Source: Lumbricus rubellus
Taxonomy: Eukaryota; Annelida; Clitellata; Crassiclitellata; Lumbricidae
NCBI GenBank assembly: GCA_945859605.1
Contig: OX243821.1
Coordinates: 21,537,505 to 21,601,504, forward strand
Direction of reading: 5' to 3'
DNA: 64,000 nucleotides
The notes beneath the pieces were generated by a model that saw nothing but the letters and a program-made list of their open reading frames with translations, was not told the origin of the DNA and searched no databases. Within the stretch, counting starts at the first letter, position 1. Each line of letters opens with the position of its first letter. Shown here one piece after another: positions 1 to 10,750 of this stretch. Both the position numbers and the translations under genes were made by a program.

Positions 1-132
1 AATCAGACGAGCTGCAGCATTAAGGACAGATTGTAACTTATTAATGCGTGAAAGAGTTAATTAAAGGGTTAAAATGTGCCACAGAAATTTTTGCTGTCAT
101 CCTCCTCCTCGTCATATTTCGATGATATACGT

Positions 133-546
133 CAGTGGTCCCCAAAGTGGTGGTCCGCGGACCGGCACCGGTCCGCGGAGGTATGATCACTGGTCCGCGG
201 AGAAGTGTTAAAAATAAAAATAATAAACTGCAGTTATTAGTTTATATTTTGTTTGAAATTGTGAAATTATTCGAATTGTTGTCTAAAATGTTTAAAAAAT
301 TGAAATAAATAAGCACGCTTCAATATAACTTGCCAGACAGCGACTTCAAACTGTTTTATTTAGCCGTGGTTGGGCCGGGAACACTTCTGAGTAGCCTACC
401 TTGAAGAGGCGCTATATAAATTTCCGAAATAAATAAATAAATCAAACAATTTAAATTTATTCTAAATTTACTACTTTGATGACTGCAGTTAGTTAGCGGT
501 CCGCGAGCTTCACCACAAATTATTTCCTAAAGTTTGGGAACCACTG
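133..546. mobile_element. hAT-like non-autonomous DNA transposon, left-edge copy
   Basis: The ends form an inverted pair: CAGTGGTCCCCAAA at the left and TTTGGGAACCACTG at the right. The left part is rich in GGTCCGCGG repeats. This end type is known from hAT elements. The flanks read ATATACGT on the left and AATATTATACGT on the right, so an 8-bp duplication is only approximate (7 of 8, shifted by four bases). Positions 367-440 inside it hold a foreign SINE/LINE 3' tail (GAGTAGC..GGCGCTATATAAA followed by AAATA repeats), so it has taken a later insertion. No coding capacity is seen. Confidence 0.6.
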
Positions 547-879
547 AATATTATACGTTGAGTTCTATCGAATGCAAAGAACGTTTCTCATTAATTTTGT
601 ATCCTATAATATAATTATTCTGATTATTCTTCTCATGTAAAATCGTTTGTGACTCAGAATGCGGTCTGCAACTGGAAACCAAGTGAATACTTACTTCCTT
701 ACTTGATACAGCACAGTACATTGCATTGGATTACAATACAGAACAATACATTACAGTACACATCGCGGCCGCAAAGTACAGAGCAACACATTACAACACA
801 GTACAGCATAAAGTAGTTCTACACTGAAATGCGGTATTTTAGGCCACATACGAGACGGGACACATAATAGGCTGGTTAC
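547..879. other. AT-rich non-coding DNA next to the LMO exon
   Basis: This is the intron side downstream of the LMO exon donor on the minus strand. It holds degenerate ATTACA/CAGTACA repeats at about 690-810 and no recognisable exon. The next LMO coding exon (end of LIM1 and LIM2) was not found here and is presumed to lie left of the window. Confidence 0.5.
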
Positions 880-1052
880 CTGAGGTAGTCTCTCCTGCAG
901 AGTAGTAGATTGGCCTTCGTGAACAGCGTTGATCCGACCTCTCCCAGGCGACAGTCACAACACGAACATTTGAGACAGTCTTCATGCCAGAACTCGTCCA
1001 ACGCCTTCAACAGGAAGCGCTCACTTATCACCTTCTTACATCCGGCACACTC
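880..1052 (-). CDS. LMO1/3-like: LIM-only protein (LMO1/LMO3 type), internal exon with LIM domain 1
   Basis: On the minus strand this 173-nt exon reads ECAGCKKVISERFLLKALDE, then FWHEDCLKCSCC, then DCRLGEVGSTLFTKANLLLC and RRDYLR. The LIM spacing is C-x2-C-x17-H-x2-C-x2-C-x2-C, closing with C-x2-D. WHEDCLKC, DCRLGEVGSTL and LCRRDYLR are characteristic of LMO1/2/3 rather than LMO4. The exon follows a TTGTTGTAG acceptor and ends at AG|GTAACC, leaving a split arginine codon (phase 2). LMO proteins are nuclear adaptors without DNA binding that bridge LDB1 and bHLH/GATA factors. Exons for the N-terminus and LIM2 were not found. The plus-strand frame over the same bases is a shadow. Confidence 0.88.
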
Positions 1053-2056
1053 CTACAACAACATCCGGTCACGTGGTAATGTCAACACTCAGAATTAACC
1101 CTTTGACGACGAATTGCAGGAGCCTCTGTCTTTGCGCCCGCAATTATGGGAAAGAGGGGGCACCTGATATCAATGAACAATTTACACCTACTTTTTCCTG
1201 ATTGTTTTGGGTTTCAACAAATTTCTTCACATTAACGCAATATTTACTATAACAAGCGCACATGTATACAAACCATTATAATAATAATTATATGTGATCA
1301 TGTAGCAAATAGTAAGAAAAATTATTATGAATTTGATCATATCCTCGTTAGCTAGGTGCTCAATTTATTATACATAATAATATTATGAGGCTTAACTCAT
1401 AATGCTATTCTTTTTAGATAATTCACATTATCTAAAAACATTATTTAAGACTCAACAATTCAATTTTTTATCATAGTTTCTTCTTTGACCAAATTGTAAT
1501 ATCGGGACATGGAAATTATCACACTGAAGAATTTAACGAAGCATAAGCTTACATATCATGTTATTAATTCATAGAAAAGGTGTTTAGCATCATCAATTAA
1601 TCAAGGTGTTTTGGTCATATTATGATATTTTTTACCAGAATTCCAACCGGTATGTGAGCCAAAGCCAATGCTTTTATTAAAGGGAATTTTATCTGCATTA
1701 TCTAATTAATTACCTGTAACATGCGGTCTGATGAGGAAGAGGAAGAGGAGGATGCGATGGAGACGACGGAGGATGAGTGAGAGGAGGATGGAACACCACA
1801 GTTCATGACGTCAGTTAAAAAGTCCTACAAAACTAAAGACAACGACGATACATCTTACTTATTGACACTGAGAGATGTGAAATATTAGCACAAGCAATGA
1901 TGATATTGACGACGCATGTTGCCATTGAACTTAAGGTAAAACACGAGTCACTGAATATCTTTCAGAAGACACAACAGACACCTCTTTTAGCTAATTTATT
2001 TTGTTACAAATATTATATATCTTAAGGCGAGTTAATGACATAAGGCCTCACCTTGA
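1053..2056. other. AT-rich intronic/intergenic DNA upstream of the LMO exon
   Basis: No exon is recognised. TTAACCCTTTGACGACG at 1096 resembles a piggyBac-type end, but no partner end was found. A purine-rich GAGGAAGAG stretch occurs at 1733-1795. The string AAAGGTGTTTAGCATCA at about 1577 recurs at 12834 and, in part, at 23982. Confidence 0.5.
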
Positions 2057-2485
2057 AGGCCTACAAAAATTGTTGTGTTTCCGGTAACCCGACCGACCCT
2101 TTTTATTGCCGCGACTCAAATAATTTTGTTAATAACAACAAAATTTGAAAACATTTAAAACATGTTTTGAATTTTTTTTACATTTGTATTGACATAACAG
2201 AAAAGACGTCAACAAAATGAAATTAATAGGACTGTTTTCTAGAGCAGTGTTAGGGGCAAACATTCAGGAAATAGGCAGTTTATACTTGCTTAGAACACGT
2301 ACTTTGTTGCAGCGTGTACCTTTTGTGCAAAAAAAACTATATATATATATATAGTATATATAGTATGTATACTTTTTCGGATAGTCACTGCATAAATATA
2401 TTTTACCAAAATAAAAATATTTTCCGACCTACCTACCCAATTTTTTTTAGCTCTGTAACCGGAAACACAACATTTTTTTAGGCCT
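2057..2485. mobile_element. Unclassified MITE with ~30-bp inverted ends
   Basis: The left end AGGCCTACAAAAATTG continues into TTGTGTTTCCGGTAACC. The right end is its reverse complement with a few mismatches (GTAACCGGAAACACAAC, then ATTTTTTTAGGCCT). The interior is AT-rich and non-coding, with a short TA run near 2338-2370. No clear target duplication was identified, so the superfamily stays open. Confidence 0.5.
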
Positions 2486-2532
2486 AACCAGATTTGAGGC
2501 TGGCACTGTCTGGGTAGGAGCAGTTACAAAGT

Positions 2533-2570
2533 AAGATTATTTTTCGCTTACGTAAGCAAAAAATAATCTT
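2533..2570. repeat. 38-bp near-perfect palindrome
   Basis: AAGATTATTTTTCGCTTACG is followed by TAAGCAAAAAATAATCTT, a near-perfect self-complementary block centred on TTACGTAA. It lies outside any recognised element. Confidence 0.6.
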
Positions 2571-2930
2571 GACTTCATTGAAGCATATCTTATTCCACTT
2601 TCTCATCCTTGTTCTCTTCCTTTTCTCAATCTCTTTCTTCTTCTCGTTCTGTTACTCCTCCATCCTCTCTATTATTCTCCGTCCTCTCCTTCTCCTCCTC
2701 TACCTCCTCTTCCTCCCCCTCCTCTTCCTCATGTTCTTCCTCTCCATCCCCGCTGCTTCTTTCTAGCCTTCTACCCCCTGCCCCGCTCTCTTCCCATGCT
2801 CATTTTCGTCTTTCAAATTCTTCCCCACCCTCCTCTACCTCTTCCACTTCTTCTTCGTCTTCTTCATCTTTTCTTCGCCCGTCTCATTCTTTCACTGTTA
2901 GCTTTCCTTCCTCCGAGACTTATTACAGTC
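2571..2930. repeat. Pyrimidine-rich low-complexity tract
   Basis: A long C/T-rich stretch (TCCTCC, TTCTTC, CTCTTC units) produces serine- and leucine-rich open frames on the plus strand that are compositional artefacts. A smaller pyrimidine block recurs at 3055-3100. Confidence 0.7.
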
Positions 2931-3300
2931 TGAACACGTAATTGCGAGCGAGAAACATCGAGTAAACGGTCGCCGCGCGAGTTGACCAGCAAGAGTAATT
3001 GCGAGAAAACGCATCGTCGCTTCCTACAAGCAACGCAACGCTTGTCCGCAAACATTCTTCCCTCCTCTCTCTCCCTGTCTCTCTCCCACTCTCCCCTTTG
3101 CTGCATGGGGGACAGTGGTCACCGCAATCATGTTGTGCTGTGATGTGTGAATAAAGCCGAGGTCTGTCGGACAAAGACCGACGAAAAAGGCAATTACTTG
3201 CCGCATAATTACTCGCATAATTGCGTGAATAAATTCAATAATGACGTTTTACTGCGACCAGAAAATAATGACGATGACAAATAATAGAAGAGAGACGGTT
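2931..3300. other. GC-richer unique block, possible regulatory element
   Basis: Compared with its surroundings this block is complex and CpG-containing. It has repeated TAATTGCG/ATAATTGCG words (homeodomain-like cores) at about 2941, 2996 and 3209-3227. No open frame resembles a known protein. A regulatory role is inferred from composition only. Confidence 0.25.
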
Positions 3301-3349
3301 AATGCGTGTGACGGTCGGGGGCTCGTTGTAGTGTTAGATCGCGCTTGCA

Positions 3350-3402
3350 TGTGTGTGTGTGTGTGTGTGTGTGTGCGTGCGTGCGTGTGTGTGCGCGCGC
3401 GC

Positions 3403-3443
<41 letters not shown>

Positions 3444-3446
3444 TGT
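3350..3446. repeat. (GT)n microsatellite with GC interruptions
   Basis: An uninterrupted GT run is broken by a GCGTGCGTGCG and GCGCGCGCGC segment in the middle. Alternating purine/pyrimidine throughout. Confidence 0.95.
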
Positions 3447-3619
3447 CTGCAGTCGTTTCTGGGTTCCCCTTTGTGACCAAGAAATTACTAGTTTCGTTTA
3501 ACGAGATGCCAATCTTAATTTCTCAATAAGTTGATGGCCGTGATCACTCTGCGCCTCAAGACGTATCGAAATATTTGGCTGATGCTGCACATGGTCAAAC
3601 GCACGTAATTATTATAGCT

Positions 3620-3697
3620 CCGTCTATTCAGAATAACAAGGACGTATCCCCGGCACTTTTAGCGTTGGGATACGTCCTTGTTATTCTGAATAGACGG
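3620..3697. repeat. Perfect 31-bp inverted repeat with 16-nt loop
   Basis: Arm 3620-3650 (starting CCGTCTATTCAGAATAACAA) and arm 3667-3697 are exact reverse complements around the loop 3651-3666. Transcribed, this would form a long perfect hairpin. It abuts the start of the LINE-like sequence at about 3698. Confidence 0.9.
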
Positions 3698-4168
3698 GCC
3701 TCTCTCTCACCACTTCGTTCATCCAACGAACTTGGTTCCTCGGTCCAGAACATAGGCGTACGAGGCGGGGGTGCAGGGGGGCAATTGCCCCCCCCCCCCC
3801 CAAATTCGGGCAAGTTTGGTTTTTTTTGGGCAAAAAGTCGCGGACGACTAAAAAAAATCTGGTTTTTCGGGCAAAAATAGTCGCGGACGACCAACTTTTT
3901 GGCCGGATAAATTTTTTGGGCAGAAGTTCAATCTTTGCCCCCCCCCCACTTCTGAAACCTCCCGTACGCCTATGGTCCAGAACTGCTATGGCTCAGTTTC
4001 TATCATTTGCCTCTCAATTGATCTCTCTGTAAACCGCTTCCTTCTTCTGTCTCAAGATCTTTATTCTTTCTTCTCTCTTCTCAAAACCTATTTTTTTCAC
4101 CAGACTGTACGCACTTGGAGCGCTTCTGAGCGTTCACCCTACTGGCCGCGCTCTATAATATTATAATT
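3698..4168 (+). mobile_element. CR1/L2-like LINE 3' end, split by two insertions
   Basis: The reading SLSPLRSSNELGSSVQN before the MITE, and CYGSVSIICLS with SLLKTYFF after it, is the decayed C-terminal tail of a non-LTR reverse transcriptase ORF. In CR1/L2-type elements this tail reads roughly SPLRSSN..FS..WN.LP..FK..LKTYLF. It ends in GAGCGCTTCTGAGCGTTC and CGCGCTCTATAATATTATAATT. A hAT-like MITE (3751-3974) and a second LINE 3' end (4169-4462) are inserted. An uninterrupted relative in reverse orientation lies at 5450-5561. Confidence 0.6.
3751..3974. mobile_element. hAT-like MITE (CATAGGCGTACG family) with 8-bp TSD
   Basis: The ends are CATAGGCGTACGAGGCGGG and CCTCCCGTACGCCTATG, flanked by a perfect duplication GTCCAGAA at 3743-3750 and 3975-3982. 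The interior has C-runs and GTCGCGGACGACTAAAAAAA-type repeats. It is 224 bp and non-coding. A related larger copy is at 41368-41975. Confidence 0.85.
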
Positions 4169-4462
4169 GCCATTGTAGGCCTTTCTATGTGGAATGACCT
4201 TCCTCCCACTTTCGTAGTAAGATCTTATTAGGGGTGTTATCTTCAGCCCTTCGCTACTTGACGTCTCTTTTTTTATTTCCTTGGGGCTATCACGCTGAGA
4301 GCACCTCTGAATAGCTAGTCTGTAAGAGGCGCTTTTTAAATGCTCATTTACCATACCATACCATACCATACCATACCATACCATACCATACCATACCATA
4401 CCATACCATACCATACCATACCATACCATACCATACCATACCATAACATACCATACCATACC
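4169..4462 (+). mobile_element. LINE 3' end with (CCATA)n tail inserted in another LINE end
   Basis: The insert starts with a decayed reverse-transcriptase tail (..SMWNDLPPTF-like sequence at about 4187-4215). It continues through a 3' UTR with GAGAGCACCTCTGAATAGC and AGAGGCGCTTTTTAAATGC, and ends in a long (CCATA)n array from 4350. ATAATT occurs at both borders (4163-4168 and 4463-4468), consistent with a short target duplication. A terminal microsatellite is typical of several non-LTR families. Confidence 0.6.
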
Positions 4463-4465
4463 ATA
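4350..4465. repeat. (CCATA)n pentanucleotide array
   Basis: About 22 nearly perfect CCATA units with one variant (CCATAA). It forms the tail of the inserted LINE 3' end. Confidence 0.95.
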
Positions 4466-4788
4466 ATTATGCTGAAATAAAATGCAATGAATGTATATTG
4501 TCCTTTTATGTCGTAATCGTAATCATAATCTTCAATTTTTATAGCTCCTCTTTCAAAAGCCGGGCGCAGGGCACCAGCTTATTCACTAGCGCATGTGCAT
4601 TGTGCACACACTGTGCATATATTTATCTATGCTTAAGCTTCTATGTATCTGCCAGGTTTCTAGGGCAGCGAAGTAATTACAAGGACCAACCTGTCGAAGT
4701 AATTGTCAATGATTCAGTCGGCGTTGAATTCAATTGAAACAACGAATGAACTTGAAAAGAATTTTTCTTCGAATCCTTAAAATGATCT

Positions 4789-4838
4789 TTGTTGTTGTTG
4801 TTGTTGTTGTTGTTGTTATTGTTGTTGTTGTTGTTGTT

Positions 4839-4927
<89 letters not shown>
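4789..4927. repeat. (TTG)n microsatellite
   Basis: A TTG/GTT run with two TTA interruptions. It yields poly-Val, poly-Leu and, on the minus strand, poly-Asn/Gln frames, none of which is credible coding sequence. Confidence 0.95.
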
Positions 4928-5024
4928 GGTTCGCGAATGACAACTTTGATGATTCGTCTGAATTCTGCCTCACCTGCAGGAAATGTAACATCAGATGACA
5001 CGCATGTGTAAATACAGAGTTTAA

Positions 5025-5082
5025 TTGTAATTGTAATCGAACATTTATATAGCGCCACTTTAAGCTTGAGGCGGTTGGACGA
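5025..5082 (-). mobile_element. SINE/LINE 3' tail fragment (TATATAGCGCC motif)
   Basis: ATTGTAATCGAACATTTATATAGCGCCACTTTAAGC matches 58820-58860 (in pieces: AATTGTAATCGAACGTTTAT, then ATAGCGCCACTTCAAG). Both are reverse-orientation copies of the GGCGCTATATAA-type tail seen many times in this window. Confidence 0.55.
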
Positions 5083-5449
5083 CATTATTGACATCTTGTG
5101 ACAGGAAATGATGGCCGTTTTGCATCATACGTGGATCGAATACCATACATTTCTTCGGTTAAAATAATTGTCACCTTTTGCATAAATTATTGTATTTGAT
5201 ATAATTATAGTACTGCCGTGCTAAGAAAAACTACAGCAACTCAACCACATGCGTGGCATGGATCAACAGTTCATCTTATCATAGCACATATTCGCTTGAA
5301 AGAGGTGTCCAACAATGTCAAAAATTAACTGTTAAATTTATACAATTACGGTTATTAGAGCAGTTGTATTTATAAAGGCAAATAGTTTGTTAAAAATTTA
5401 CGTTAATTAAAAGAGTCATTGTCTTGTTTTTCAACTATCTGACATAAAC
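5083..5449. other. AT-rich non-coding DNA
   Basis: No gene, element border or array recognised. Confidence 0.5.
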
Positions 5450-5561
5450 TTACGACATAAAAGGACAATATACATTCATTGCATTTTATTTCAGCATAAT
5501 TATAATATTATAGAGCGCGTCCAGTAGGGTGAACGCTCAGAAGCGCTCCAAGTGCGTACAT
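5450..5561 (-). mobile_element. Uninterrupted inverted copy of the 4.1-4.5 kb element
   Basis: Read on the minus strand it gives GTACGCACTTGGAGCGCTTC, CTCTATAATATTATAATTATG and TTGTCCTTTTATGTCGTAA. The two halves that flank the 4169-4462 insertion are joined directly here, which fixes the insertion point. The pair forms an inverted repeat about 1 kb apart. Confidence 0.7.
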
Positions 5562-6400
5562 GCAGTCTCTGATTAAATTTTTTTTATTCAAGTAGTTGAG
5601 TCAACAAAGTTCAATCACAGAATTTCTCTTGTTACAGTCCTCGCCATTCTTTCGATAAATGGCTTTTGATTTTCATATGCAACATGCCAACCGTGTAACA
5701 TGCTTATAGAAGAGATCAACCGCCGTTTTAGACGTCGCTCCTTTGATAACTCATTATAGTTTTATTAATATTTTATTCGGGTGAGCTCAAAGGCACAAAC
5801 AGAAAGGAAATGCAATCCTTTAATTCGACGAATTCTGTAATATTTTCTTTAAACTTATTATTAAAATCTTAGTTATAATAAAATTAAAACCGTTTATTTC
5901 AAAGCTAACCAAAAAACCCACTGGAAACAGAGACAAGTGGAAGAGTGGATGACCCCAGAGAAAATATAGAAAATTTTTAATATATCATCTCAAAATTCTC
6001 AAAATTATGAAGACCGTATAAGATAGGTTACACTAAGTTACTAACCCAGTTGTAAAACTTTGACAATCGCAAAAATTCTTTTCGCAAAACCCTTAACAAT
6101 TGTTTAGCTTCAGCTCCAAACAACAATGTCTAACTATTACAGTAACTTCTGTCGACCTCAAAGCATTGGCTATAAGCTTTACGATCGTACTTTAAAAACC
6201 GCACGTTAACCACGGTCTAAACACATAAGCTAAGTCACGGAACAGCGAAGGTGATCGGTATTCGAGCGAGTAATAGAGTTCAGCGACTGTGTATCATGTG
6301 AGTATGAGTCGACGATGTCCACTCGAATGACAACTCGCGAATCGGTCGACTTTTATATCTACGACTCAAGACGCGACTCAAACAGGGAGACAGAAAAGCG
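5562..6400. other. Non-coding DNA, no recognised element
   Basis: AT-rich, complex sequence. The part after about 6165 is more CpG-rich (ACGATCGT, CACGGTC, TCGACGATG) than the rest, but no exon is recognised. Confidence 0.5.
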
Positions 6401-6403
6401 AGA

Positions 6404-6440
6404 GAGAGACAGACAGACAGACAAACAGACAAGCAGACAG
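6404..6440. repeat. (CAGA)n, left arm of an inverted tetranucleotide pair
   Basis: Short CAGA array with CAAA/CAAG variants. It is complementary to the CTGT array that starts 90 bp downstream. Confidence 0.85.
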
Positions 6441-6512
6441 TGTATGTGTGTGTGCGTGCCCGCACACTCCGCATAGGAATCAGCCAATCGCCTTCAACCA
6501 TTCATAATCGAC

Positions 6513-6637
6513 GCTCTCTCTGTCTCTATGTCTGTCTGTCTGTCTGTCTCTGTTCTTTGTCTCTGTCTCTGTCTCTCTTTCTCTCTCTGTATCTGTCTCT
6601 GTCTCTCTGTTTCTCTGTCTCTCCGTCTCTGTGTCTC

Positions 6638-6670
<33 letters not shown>

Positions 6671-6690
6671 GTCTGTGTTCCTGTCTCTGT

Positions 6691-6736
<46 letters not shown>
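6513..6736. repeat. Compound (CTGT)n/(CTCTGT)n/(CT)n array
   Basis: Mixed TCTG and TCTC units, ending in a pure CT run at about 6690-6734. A smaller CTGT cluster recurs at 6990-7025. Overlapping Leu/Ser/Cys and Asp/Arg/Gln-repeat frames are artefacts. Confidence 0.93.
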
Positions 6737-6739
<3 letters not shown>

Positions 6740-7025
6740 CCTCTTTTACGGTCGGTGACGTTAACTGGACAATTTTCTCCAATAAAGCGACGACCGCTGA
6801 CATCGGGGGGTCGGCTCAAAAGCGATCACATCGACAGCTGGCTTTTTCACGGGCATCCAACAGACGGGTGTGGTGCAGATAAACGACCAGGGGGAAATGT
6901 ACGTTCCGACTCTGGACATATACTGAAATTTATGTTTCTGAGATCTTGGTTGTTGTTGTTGTCTATTTGTCTGCGTCTCTATCACTCGCTATGTGTCTGT
7001 CTGTGTCTGTCTGTGTCTGTCTCCT

Positions 7026-8930
7026 TTCTCTCTTTCAAAGTACTAATTGTCCTCCGTCATTTTGCTCTCAATTTAAAGCTTCTATTGACCCTAAAATAAA
7101 GCCAACTTCTGTTTTTGTCCCAAACCAATCTGAAAAGCGATAGAATGATTTAGCAGACATCCGCTTGAAATCATACAATGATTCCATCAAAGATTATATT
7201 TAAAAAAAAACTTCAACAAATGTTTGACCTCGCCCCAAAATCAATATCTTGTTAACACATATATTGCGGGCACTAGGACACTTTTAACCGCGGAACCGAT
7301 ACTCCTCCACACCGTCATTCGCACTAGCGCCTCTAGCGACGACGAGGACGACGACGACGACAAAGACGGTGGTTGGTGCAGCGCAGGGTCTACTCGAGTG
7401 CTGCTGCTGCTGTGACCGGTCGTCGATAAACGGTCCGGCCGAGTAGGAGCAACGCATTGTCAATCGGACCGCAGCCCTCTGGCGGTCGTAGGCGTCATTA
7501 ATTCTCGCAAAAGGTTCGGCCTTGTTTATCTATTTGAGAACATTATTAACGTCAGGTTGGCCGCTCGTCGGTGTTGTATCAGCGTCGTTCCGTAGGAAAT
7601 CGGTTCCGATAATAATTATTGTTAATGAGAAATAATTGTCTTTAGCTGGAAAATATAGTTTTGCTCTTTAAGACACCTTTAAGATGTAATAAATATATTC
7701 TATATAAGATTGGGACACAATAAACAACTAATACTTCAATTGAGTGAATACTTTGATTTTCATTATAATGTTGATTATCTAACATGCCAATAATTTTATT
7801 GTTGGACAATGAATGTTCAAAATTGCTTGTAAATATTTGATGTTAATCTGACTCAGTAGCCTATATTTTGTAATATGCGAACATCATGAAATGCGTATAT
7901 GTATAATAATATTGAAATCAAATTCCGTGAAAAAGGAAAGAAAAATGGAGAGAAACTACCGAATAGTTGAACAAAAGTGAACGGAAATACGTTCAAAACT
8001 TTAAAGACGTCAACAGCCTTTGTTGCTGTAAGATGTCGTTAAACTGCTGAACAATAAATAGACGATTAATAATAATTTATTATCCAAATGCTTATTAAGA
8101 GATGTAATATGCAAAGCACATTTCTGTCCAGGGCAACAGCCGCTGTTGTCATAGACCCTGGTCAAGTCGAATCCATCCATCATCTTTTCAGGAAAGCATC
8201 ATATTGATGCAGTTCTCTTATTCAATCATAACGTGAACCCAGCACAGTATTCTCTGGCGGAACTCTTTTCACGTGGTCCCGATATCGACCCACACCCGAC
8301 GAAAGATGAAGACGGCGTCGCACGTCACAGAAAATCGCTCGTAATGATGACGTCACCGCCGCAAGATGACAGGCCTGTGACTCGGGGGGTCACCGGTGGC
8401 GCCACGCAGCGGTGGAAAGAGGAACGAATCGAGTCGTAGCGTCGTTAATTCGAGACGTGGTCCCAGATTATTAATCTTCATTTTGCTGTCATAGTCATTT
8501 GAACGTCACTCCCTCTACATAAGATACATCAGAGAGAAAAGCGAACAAATGAACGACGCCACCGCCACCTAGCGGTTGACGGAAGATAAATAGTCGCTTT
8601 GTTTTTGTTCTGCTTCAATTTTTGTTTAAAAATTGAGTCAATTCTCTTCGTCTGTCTTTCTATCTTTGTGTCCTGTTACCAAAATTCCGCCACTGGTTGC
8701 ACTCTTCCAGTGCCAGTCCCAAGCCTATATAAAAGAGAAGGGCGTCGCTAATGATCTTTGTTATCACACGGTGACGTTGAACTGCAACTACTCACTCTTC
8801 AAATACCCAGAAATTCACATTCCTAACAAATCGCTTGGAATTTCAAAAATAATATCGGTCTCAATTTGGACACCTTTAAAATCACTATATTTTGCTATTA
8901 AAATACACAGAATTGTACAGTTACAATAGT
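7026..8930. other. Non-coding DNA with CpG-rich islands (7.28-7.64 and 8.23-8.62 kb)
   Basis: No coding exon recognised. The two islands are unique, CpG-rich and end in homeodomain-like ATTA words (GTCATTAATTC, CGTTAATTCG). A diverged reverse copy of a dispersed repeat lies at about 8108-8185 (partners at 14703-14785 and 21980-22070). A short dispersed motif (GTGCCAGTCCCAAGCC) is at 8719. The islands are candidate cis-regulatory elements by composition only. Confidence 0.35.
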
Positions 8931-9115
8931 GAAGATCCTGCGTGGTCGAGTGGGTTGTAGCCCGCTCGCCGCGCCGGCGGCCCGAGTTCAATTCCCGGTC
9001 GGATCTTTACAGCGGGTGGCTCGGTCGCAACATAAACGTGGAGTGTGAGGTTGTTCTCTGCCTCCGACACTAATCATCTTCGATATGAAACAGTGTCGTT
9101 AAGCCCTGAACATTT
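8931..9115 (+). mobile_element. tRNA-derived SINE (family 2) with 13-bp TSD
   Basis: The head resembles a tRNA: A-box-like TGGTCGAGTGGG and B-box-like GAGTTCAATTCCC near GATCCTGCG. The body has GGCTCGGTCGCAACATAAAC and a tail with CATCTTCGATATGAAACAG. CAGTTACAATAGT occurs at 8918-8930 and 9116-9128 as a perfect duplication. A second TSD-bounded copy is at 57511-57718. It should not be called a tRNA gene. Confidence 0.88.
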
Positions 9116-9388
9116 CAGTTACAATAGTTTTATTAAAACTTTTAATTCTAAAACGAAATCAGAGTTAGAAGCATATAGCGTAGCAATTTGCCAACTGGCA
9201 TTTCAATACTTATCTGACCGTGCTGAAATCAAAATTATAGGTCATAAAGCAAGATTGATTTTATTTGCCAGTTTAACCGTCATCTTGTTTCCCCCCATTC
9301 TTCCCAACCCACTGTTTCTGAAATTTTGTGCCGAATGTGATTTTCCGCGGACGCTTAAAGACTCACTTGGTTACACCAGACACATTTC

Positions 9389-10750
<1,362 letters not shown>

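Noticed and set aside
910..1098. Plus-strand 62-codon frame
   Set aside because: It is the antisense shadow of the LMO LIM exon, which has splice sites and a diagnostic LIM pattern on the minus strand.
1096..1125. piggyBac-like end TTAACCCTTTGACG
   Set aside because: No opposite terminus with GGG..TTAA could be paired with it at a sensible distance.
4652..4991. Poly-Asn/poly-Gln proteins around the TTG array
   Set aside because: They result from an uninterrupted trinucleotide repeat, with no supporting domain or splice sites.
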